Position numbers and translations under genes: made by a program. From Owenia fusiformis (lineage: Eukaryota; Annelida; Polychaeta; Sabellida; Oweniidae), in assembly GCA_903813345.2 (NCBI GenBank), contig CAIIXF020000003.1, positions 21,402,931-21,466,930 of the forward strand: 64,000 bases of DNA. Reading direction: 5' to 3'. The notes under the pieces are model-generated. The model did not search any database. It saw only the letters and a list, made by a program, of their open reading frames with translations, and had not been told where the DNA came from. This document shows, one piece after another, positions 57,448-64,000 of this stretch. Numbering within the stretch: the stretch's first letter is position 1; every line of letters begins with the position of its first letter.

Positions 57448-60400
57448 GTGAGATACTTATATCCGTAGATCTTTTTTTTGTCATTTTTTTTCATCTATGT
57501 CAAAGCGAGTGTTTATATATATTTGTCCAAAAAATGTTTTTTTCAATGATACTGATCTTTTATATTTTTCCATTATCGATGGTTTGTTATTTTCGCGACA
57601 TTCTTATTTTGTTCTTACTTAAAATGAATGATTTTCTAAACAGAAACTGACACATTACTGAGTTTACACTCCCCTCCTTAAGTGTAATAACCGAAAAGAC
57701 CCATTTTGGTGCTATTAAAAAATCGTCAAATTTGTCATATAGCATGCCATACATTTCCGAACTACAGTGTAGGCCTAGTGTATTAAATAAACAAAATTAA
57801 GATTTTTAAATGCTTTCCAATGAAAACTTTCGCTTTCCAAATTTATGGAGGGAAGTGTACGAGTTACATTAGCAACTCGGTGATGCGGTGTTTTGCAGGT
57901 CGTGTTGTGTCTAATGCCATGCGGTGTTCCGTTCCGCTAGTATGGAACACAGAGACGTCTTCCTGTGATTTCCCCTACAGAGTGCCGGAATGTAACCCAG
58001 CCTGTCATGGTAGGTTGTATTCTTGACCGTCTGGAATTGGTCAGACCACGTTCCTTGGTGATATACATTGTCACAACGCATTCTCTGTGCAATTTATGAC
58101 TCATTTCGACTTCTGTTTCAAAGGTTTTATGTCAACACTAGACGAAATGTGGCATATTGTTATAATCTCCAACTTTTTTTGTGGACGGTGTTCGGTGCTC
58201 GGCGTCTTTACCACATTTTACAACTTCCAATGACCTTCAAGGTGATGCCATTTTGTCATGTGAAATGGAACATTCTCGGTGATTAGTATTATAAATTGTC
58301 ACATCGTGATTTGCACACCTTCAAAAATGAGTTCAACTTACCCCTATGACCACGAAAAAGTTTTAGACTCTAACTATGCTTTCGATTTTCAGATGATGTG
58401 ACTCAACTTCCAATCAATGCATCGACACCATTTTTGATTTTCAATGAATCAGGTAAGGTTGGTGTTAATATATACATGCAAAACTTTTGGGACACCATGT
58501 AGGTTTTTACTTTGATATTTGTTTAATTAATCTTAATTTAATAAATCGGACAGATTATTTCGACTTTCCCCAAATTCAAGCGACTTCTAAAGTTAACTGT
58601 ATACCTTTCAGATGTAAAATCAGATTTTAAATAAAAACGTCCACAGAAGATCAATTCTTACTGTTTCCTTCTTTTTGAATGATTACCAAAACTTTCTATA
58701 TGTTTCAGCCCAGTGCTTCTTCGATGGCCACTACTATACAGTGAATGATTTTCAACCCGAGTGTTTCTTCCTAGATAGGAGAGAAGACACCCAAGTGTGC
58801 TGTCTTGAAGGGCAAATATTCAACGTGTCGGACTGTTGTTGTGAATGGGAAAATGAACCAAGTATGTTCGTGCTAATTCATATCATATTACATTCTTGGC
58901 CGTAGCCAGCTTTTACGAAGGGGGAGCAGCATTTGCCAAGGGGGTGGCGATTTTTGACAGTTAAGGCTAAATAATCATACGAAAGGCCCGGGGGAAAAAG
59001 TGCTCAGAATGGTGAAAAACTGCATGATTTTGAAAGAATTTCTTAGCTTCTGCTGCTCCCCCAGCTTCCGCATGTGTACGGGCCTGACATTGGTGTATCG
59101 CATATACCGATGGGGTCGATCGTTGTATATACTCAACTCAGACCAGTCGTCTAACATTAAATGTCTCTTTTTATAGCTCCCTTGAAGTGCGATTGTCTTA
59201 TTTATTCATGGGGAATAGCGGGCGATTTGGTAAGAGAATATAGAGGTGTATATATTAACACCACCGGAGTTACAACGAGGTAACAACTTTTTTATTCTGA
59301 TTCATTTAAATATTTCTGTTTTAATCAAAAAGACCACATGCATTTTGATTCGCCTCGTAATAATTTTTCAATCATTATATCCAACCGAACGAATTGGGAT
59401 ATAGAGAAGCCATCCGTTCGTCCGTCCGTGTGTCAGGGCGACAAATACTGGTTGAAGGATTTGATTCAAATTGTGTAGGCTTACTGTATGCCTTATGGGT
59501 GTAGGACCTCTGCTCTAGAAGGAATTTTCAATATGGCTGCTCACTTGAAAATGGCCGCCATTTTCCTTTGATAACTCAAATTCTAGTTGACGTATTTGGT
59601 CCAAATTGTATACGCTGTTACTTAGAGACAAAGGAACCCTGCTTAAGAAGACATTTTCAGGATGGCCACAGAATTTAAAAATGCCCGCCATTTTCGTAAA
59701 ATCCTAATCTTTGGTAACTCAAATACCAGTGCACGGATTTGGTTCAAACTTTATATAGTAATACCTTGAGATAAAGAAGCCCTCTTCAAGACGAAATTTT
59801 CAAGTTGGCTGCTATTTATCGAAATGGCTGCCATTTGTCGTTAAAAATGTAATTTTTGATAACTTAAATACCAGTTGACGGATTTGATTCAAATTTTATT
59901 TACTGATGCCTCTGGAGCTCTGCTCAAGAAGAAATTTTCAAGATGGCAGCAGATTTCCAAAATGGCAGCCAAATTAGAAAAAATATAAGCTTTGATAAAC
60001 TCAAATACCACGAGAGCACGGATTTGGTTCAAATCTAATATGCTGATACCTAAACAGACAAGAGAGTTCTCTTCAAGTGGTATTCCGGGGAGTTGCTCTT
60101 TTTCTAGTTTCTGATGTAATACACGCGATTTCTATTAGTTAATGTATCATGTAAATTTTTGGGTGGTTTTCAGAAGGATCACTGATAGCCCGGATGCGCT
60201 TCAAAGTGCCAGTGCTAATTTTTTCTGTTTCGATGGGGAAGATGCCGTGATGAAAATTCCACGTTTCGAGAATTATAATTACCTCGACACATTTTCCGTG
60301 CATTTCTTGTTCCAAATCCCCGATGAGTTCGAAAATCCAGACACTGGCTTCGTGGATGCACCTAAAATGGGTCTACTAACCAATGGATGTTGTAACAAGT

Positions 60401-63398
60401 CCGGGACGTTTGAAATGTATATAGAAGGTTCCCAAGGATTCCTTAATATTATCACAGAGAAAGAGGCCTTACTTGAATACGCATTTGATATTGAGGTAGG
60501 AATATATTGCTATCGTACGTACGACTACGAGGGGCATCAAAAAGTAGTGGACTGTTTTTATAGTTCACTGTGTAAAAAGTGTCCATTGATCGATCACCCC
60601 TTGTTTATACTATTTTTGTAAATATGATTTGATTTCAGTTTTACTTGATACACCTTTTCCTGATTATTACTATACCATTCTAGTATTATAATTTATATAT
60701 TAAAGCAAGGCCGATAAATCGATGATTTAGAATAAGCCATTGAAACTTGGAGCAAGTCTGACATGCTCTTTCTCACAGGAATATTGAAAAGCACTACTCT
60801 CTCAATATTTTGTTTAAAGGTGGAGTCGTTGGTAGCAGGCCAAATTATGGACATCTCTATCAGCTATTGTGCTGGTCGCCTGAATCTTGTCTTCAATGGT
60901 ATCCTCAAAGAAACGGGCAATCCACGTGTTCTTGGAGGTATTACATTATTAAGTTATTTTGGGTCATCTTATAATTATTTGAGATTTGAATTTTAAAAAT
61001 ACCCTTCATCATAAAATATTGATTTTAATAAGATACACCATTTCCACATTGTAGATTCATAAACGAATTAATCCCTTTCATGTTGACACAAATCTTATTT
61101 TATTTTAGATTTAAATTTTGATTTTGACCCCAAAGTCAATCAAACAATCCTATCCGATGGGCTCTGGTCAGGGTGAATCGTTTTAAGATGCAACATACAA
61201 AAATGTCAATCTCTTGTTGCAATTGTGTATAGATTCTCAATCCCCAAACTCCAAACTAAATCAGTTCTCAAACCTCTATACGCAATTGATAACAAAACTA
61301 TAACAACCCTAGATTAGATGAGAGTCGATTTGAAAAAATGTACGTTTTATTTGCACCTGAGCTGAATGACTGCTGCAAATGGATGAATGGAGGTGGTGTG
61401 AAAAAATAGATGACCTATTTTTATTATTCATTGTACTTGCATCATGTTTGAATTAAGATACTTGTACAAAAAATCAATTTGTTAGTGGTGGCAAAATTGT
61501 GAAGACAGCAGCTACCCTTCACCTTTGAGAATTTTGAGTAAAACTAAAAAAGCTACATTTTTGTTCAGATGTTAATTTATGCTATAATCTATGCCATCGT
61601 CATACTGCTTGATCCAACGAATGCAAATGTCCAGTTATTGTTATGAATTTGTTTTCTTTGTTTCTTTTTTCTTTTTTTTTTGAAAAAGTTAGCTACATTT
61701 GGTCAGAACATATATCCATCTATGTCATGCAATCTGACATTTGCGGCTTTGGCAACACGGCCTGTAATGTAAAAATCATTCATAGTTGCAAAGGACGATT
61801 CTCGGTTTGGAGAACAGTCTCCTGGGCTAATAATTTTTTCATGAAAAATATAGAAATATTACCCAAATTAAACTATGAATATTCAAAAGAGGACATTTAA
61901 ATATACAAGATGTAAAAATAACAAATTGGTCTGAAGCAGGGATAACGCTCAATTTGACCGATTCAATAAAATACAAGTCTTGATTTGGGGAAAGAAGTTC
62001 ATCAGTGTACTGCGCTAATATTTTTTTGCGAAAAATCTAGAAATATTACCCAAATTAAATTATGACTATTCAAAAGAAGACATTCAAATCTATATTATGT
62101 AAAAAAAAATCAAATTTGTCCGAAGCAGGGATAATGCTCATTTAGATTGAAGAACTTCGTTCTCCAAACCGAGAATCGTCCTTTTAAATGTTAAAGTGAA
62201 ACGTCGAATATTTTTTTCTTCACAGAACCGGAAATAACATATGCAATGGTGGATACAAGTCCAGGGGGTATTCCTCTTTTGATACATTCCACTAATATTT
62301 TTGTCTCTATTGTTCCAAATAAGAATGTAGCGTAACGTAACGCAACGTAGCGTAACATAACGCAACGTACAGTGTAGAACTCATTTTATTGAATAATTTT
62401 CTAGGCCGCATCAAAAGTACAGGGTGTCCACTTACACTGGGTAGTTTCAACGATATTCCTGGAACCAACTTTAAAGGATGTATTAATAATGTAAGTATAA
62501 ACGTTTCACCCCCTTCTCCCAAAATGTAGAATCAGAGGCCTGGGAAAATCATATCTGTTTTTAAGAAAATTCAAAATCTATTATAATATGGAAATTGGAA
62601 ATACTGAGATTTGAATATAATATGGTGTCTTGATTCATCTATTAAGAAAATGGACATGACTGCATTCATAATTACGAAGAATTTGCTTTCTGCACGTCCA
62701 AGGTCAAGAAAGCATAAATCCTTTGGATGCAATCAAGGACTTCTGCCAGATTCCTCCTTTGGTCTCTAGGCTCAATAGATTTACTCATTATTTCATTGAG
62801 CCTACTACCAATGGGGACTGGATCTGATTCGAGGTCTGTGGATACAGTTATATTTTAGACCTCTGATTCTTTCTATTAGTAGCGCATGCGCAAAGATAAC
62901 TTGGATCATAGAACAATGGTACACTTTCCAAATATGTCTGCTCCGACCTGTTTAAATATTGTCTCAGTTGAGCTCAGCTGATTATACATCCTCCTAAGCA
63001 GGTATCCAGAATCCGTACCCCCTTCTTCCCCCTGCTATAACCAATTTGGAAGCGCCCGATTAAACTGAACCACGTGATGTTATTATGCGCAATGACATGA
63101 TTTCTGTCGCAGTGTTGCGACAGCCAATCAGATTGTGAACTCTTAATCGGGGAAAGGCTAACTGCTTATCGCAGGGGGTAAAAAGAAAGAATATATTCTG
63201 GATTTTGAAGCCCTGCGATCGGAGGATGCTGATTGTATGCCACACTGTCTTTCAGTTGAGCTCAAGTGACTGTCTTTCATTTGATTATATGTCATTCTTT
63301 TTCAGTTGATTATATGCCAAGACTGTTGGACAGAATTTAACATGATACTGCTGAGCTTTTTTGACGTACAACAAGCGGTGTGCAACCTCGAAGGCTAG
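57334..63398 (+). CDS. Pif-like secreted protein: chitin-binding domains and LamG (5' end missing)
   Basis: Nine exons with GT/AG borders and matching phases encode about 385 residues ending at TAG (63396-63398). Order: a peritrophin-A/CBM14 domain (exons a-b, six or more Cys), a short Ser/Thr/Asn linker (c), a second Cys-rich chitin-binding-like domain (d), a linker (e), and a LamG domain (f, g, h, i) ending NFKGCINNLIICQDCW. Chitin binding plus LamG is the layout of the mollusc shell-matrix protein Pif97, which has a VWA domain in front. I found neither VWA nor signal peptide, so the 5' end is incomplete. The protein is probably extracellular. Other lophotrochozoan matrix proteins share these modules, so Pif is the best but not a proven match. 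Confidence 0.75.
57899..58009 (+). CDS. Pif-like exon b (CBM14 domain, second half)
   Basis: Two bases, 36 codons and one base; acceptor TTGCAG, donor GTAGGT. RCSVPLVWNTETSSCDFPYR then VPEC is the typical end of the domain (Trp/Phe-Asn before Cys-Asp). Confidence 0.82.
58150..58260. repeat. Dispersed CTCCAACTTTTTTTGTGG repeat (intron)
   Basis: Fragment related to 8140-8345 and 63775-63895, in the same orientation, between exons b and c. Confidence 0.5.
58393..58452 (+). CDS. Pif-like exon c (linker)
   Basis: 60 bases, phase 1 at both ends; acceptor TTTCAG, donor GTAAGG. DDVTQLPINASTPFLIFNES has two possible N-glycosylation sites (NAS, NES). It is skippable without a frameshift. Confidence 0.65.
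58709..58861 (+). CDS. Pif-like exon d (second Cys-rich, chitin-binding-like domain)
   Basis: Two bases, 50 codons and one base; acceptor TTTCAG, donor GTATGT. AQCFFDGHYYTVNDFQPECF, then VCCLEGQIFNVSDCCCEW, has the Cys spacing and the GQIFN-x-x-xC element of a CBM14-like domain, in a compact form. Confidence 0.75.
58896..59088. mobile_element. GTAGCC-family MITE-like copy in intron d-e
   Basis: TTGGCCGTAGCCAG at the left and GTGTACGGGCCTGACA at the right enclose AAAAGTGCTCAGAATGGTGA and CTGCATGATTTTGAAAG. It fills most of the intron between exons d and e. Confidence 0.6.
59177..59279 (+). CDS. Pif-like exon e
   Basis: Two bases, 33 codons and two bases; acceptor TTATAG, donor GTAACA. PLKCDCLIYSWGIAGDLVRE then YRGVYINTTGVTTR links the Cys-rich domain to LamG. 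An earlier in-frame GT (after GATTTG) exists but would not keep the phase of the next exon. Confidence 0.7.
59400..60080. repeat. Tandem array, about 145-bp unit, about 4.5 copies (intron e-f)
   Basis: Each unit runs GATAACTCAAATACCAGTTG, ACGGATTTGGTTCAAATT, a short variable part, TCAAGAAGAAATTTTCAAGA and ATGGCTGCCATTTT. The same family is at 8841-9240. Non-coding. Confidence 0.8.
60174..60495 (+). CDS. Pif-like exon f (start of LamG)
   Basis: One base and 107 codons; acceptor TTTCAG, donor GTAGGA. FFCFDGEDAVMKIPRFENYN then DTFSVHFLFQIPDEF is a LamG-type opening (FDG-x-x-x-V-x-IP, then an SV-F-F strand). It continues with KMGLLTNGCCNKSGTFEMYI, the GLL strand. Confidence 0.8.
60820..60937 (+). 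CDS. Pif-like exon g (LamG core)
   Basis: 39 codons and one base; acceptor TTAAAG, donor GTATTA. GQIMDISISYCAGRLNLVFN then GILKETGNP matches the LamG segment V-x-I-x-Y-x-x-G-x-L-x-L-x-x-(N/D)G. Confidence 0.78.
61109..61171 (+). other. Possible relic or alternative LamG exon
   Basis: After TATTTTAG the frame DLNFDFDPKVNQTILSDGLW looks LamG-like (DG-x-W). It can follow exon g in phase and has a GTGAAT donor, but exon g also joins directly to exon h with a better LamG end. It may be a relic of a duplicated domain. Confidence 0.25.
61693..61900 (+). other. Possible relic or alternative exon (stop-terminated)
   Basis: With an acceptor at TTAG (61692) the frame continues YIWSEHISIYVMQSDICGFG then NTACNVKIIHSCKGRF, and stops at 61900. 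It would be in phase with the 61109 candidate but offers no donor in phase with exon h. Parts are duplicated directly and inverted in 62004-62186. Confidence 0.25.
62004..62186. repeat. Direct and inverted duplicates of 61787-61955
   Basis: GAAATATTACCCAAATTAAA and CGAAGCAGGGATAATGCTCA repeat 61850-61955 in direct orientation. CGAGAATCGTCCTTTT and the 10 bases before it invert the 26 bp near 61790-61815. Confidence 0.8.
62328..62372. repeat. Short CGTAA/CGCAA microsatellite
   Basis: GTAGCGTAACGTAACGCAAC then GTAGCGTAACATAACGCAAC: five-base units, imperfect, in the intron before exon h. Confidence 0.7.
62405..62490 (+). CDS. Pif-like exon h (LamG end)
   Basis: Two bases and 28 codons; acceptor TTCTAG, donor GTAAGT. 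RIKSTGCPLTLGSFNDIPGT then NFKGCINN is a classical LamG terminus (x-L-x-LG-x-x-x-x-x-x-F-x-GCI-x-N). It joins exon g in phase 1. Confidence 0.85.
62491..63305 (+). other. Intron before last Pif-like exon
   Basis: No exon seen. It ends with three related copies of the acceptor region (63243-63318, CTTTCAGTTGAGCTCAAG, CTTTCATTTGATTATATG and TTTTCAGTTGATTATATG). Confidence 0.65.
63306..63398 (+). CDS. Pif-like exon i (last exon)
   Basis: 30 codons and TAG; acceptor TTTCAG, phase 0. LIICQDCWTEFNMILLSFFD then VQQAVCNLEG completes the LamG domain and ends the protein. No clear AATAAA follows before the window end, so the 3'UTR is undefined. Confidence 0.8.
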   Translation: MIICQDCWTEFNMILLSFFDVQQAVCNLEG

Positions 63399-64000
63399 CG
63401 AACAGTGGATGGTGCTTCATCTGTCCCACGTCAAGTCATGGAAATGTTAAACACATGTGTTTATTGTTATACAAGTATGATAAGATAAAATTTTGCCACA
63501 GTAATATGTTTTGTCCTAATTTGCTACATTAGGGAGGTTAAGATAAACACGTTTTACGTTTAACTTGTACGTGAACGTGTAGAATTATAGTCTTCTAGGA
63601 ATCAATTCTCCCTTTTGTAGTATTTATTTGCCCGATTTAGTATAGAGGTATGAAGAAAAAAGTTGTAATAGGTCCCTGAAAAGATTATATCGAGTGTTAG
63701 AGAGTACTCCCCGGGGTCATAATATAGTACGTTCACTTAAAAACGTGTATCTTAAGTTCTTAACCTCCCTATTATGCTTTCTATGTCACCGCCAAAATGG
63801 TATTTTTCGTGGACAGTGTCGGTGGTTTGCATTTAGCGACCGGCGTCTGTAACAAAAGGCAGGTGGTGACAATTTGCATGTTAATGACTTGTTATATTTT
63901 GTTGGTTCTTTCAATTTACACATTTACCCTCCTTCATGCTTTGGATCCAAGAATTTTTTTTTTAAATAACAATGTTTTTCTGAAGCTGATCGTCAAAATT
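63399..64000. other. 3' flank of the Pif-like gene
   Basis: Probable 3'UTR and downstream DNA. 63775-63895 is a copy of the dispersed family seen at 8140-8345 (TTTTTCGTGGACAGTGTCGG, GGCGTCTGTAACAAAAGG, GGTGGTGACAATTTGCATGT). Confidence 0.5.

Noticed and set aside
62230-62336. Possible exon PEITYAMVDTSPGGIPLLIH after TTCACAG
   Set aside because: No donor gives the phase needed by exon h, and exon g already joins exon h directly.
1-64000. tRNA or rRNA genes
   Set aside because: No cloverleaf with A/B box sequences and no rRNA-like conserved blocks were noticed; a tRNAscan-type search would be decisive.

Overview
The window looks like AT-rich nuclear DNA of a marine invertebrate, most likely a lophotrochozoan and plausibly a mollusc. 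Genes are split by long introns. Intergenic and intronic DNA is full of foldback elements, minisatellites and DNA-transposon remnants. The right-hand gene combines peritrophin-type chitin-binding and laminin-G modules, the layout of the shell-matrix protein Pif. The species assignment is inference; no rRNA or mitochondrial marker is present.

Three protein-coding loci can be supported. (1) At the left edge, minus strand, lies the first coding exon (442-591) of a HEATR3/Syo1-like gene that continues off the window. (2) The centre (15210-49725, minus) holds a complete gene for an epithelial splicing regulatory protein (ESRP/Fusilli). I rebuilt it as 14 coding exons with consistent GT/AG borders and phases, giving about 809 codons. 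It has the exonuclease-like N-terminal domain, three canonical RRMs and a further RRM-like module at the C terminus. One 55-nt exon lies far from its neighbours and was found by phase and splice sites. (3) On the right (57334-63398, plus) are nine exons of a secreted Pif-like protein: a peritrophin-A/CBM14 domain, a second cysteine-rich chitin-binding-like domain, then a LamG domain and a stop codon. Its signal peptide, any VWA domain and its true start were not found. Loci 2 and 3 are divergently oriented, separated by repeat-rich DNA (49810-57333).

The long non-coding stretches hold a Tc1/mariner-type element (2898-7262) carrying a degraded LINE in opposite orientation. They also hold an hAT-like foldback MITE with a perfect 8-bp target duplication (1130-1318), a dispersed family with GTAGCC/GGCTAC termini, several other inverted repeats, and minisatellites at 12590-12985, 29268-29530 and 56660-57060. 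An array of short self-complementary units (about 17800-18960) sits inside an ESRP intron.

I see no operon, CRISPR array, rRNA or tRNA. The three genes probably act separately: ribosome assembly (HEATR3), epithelial alternative splicing (ESRP) and extracellular chitin or shell matrix (Pif-like). I did not find a clearly new biological system. The most interesting items are the Pif-like gene, the fourth RRM-like module of ESRP, the repeat-built splice acceptor at 32040, and the hairpin array.
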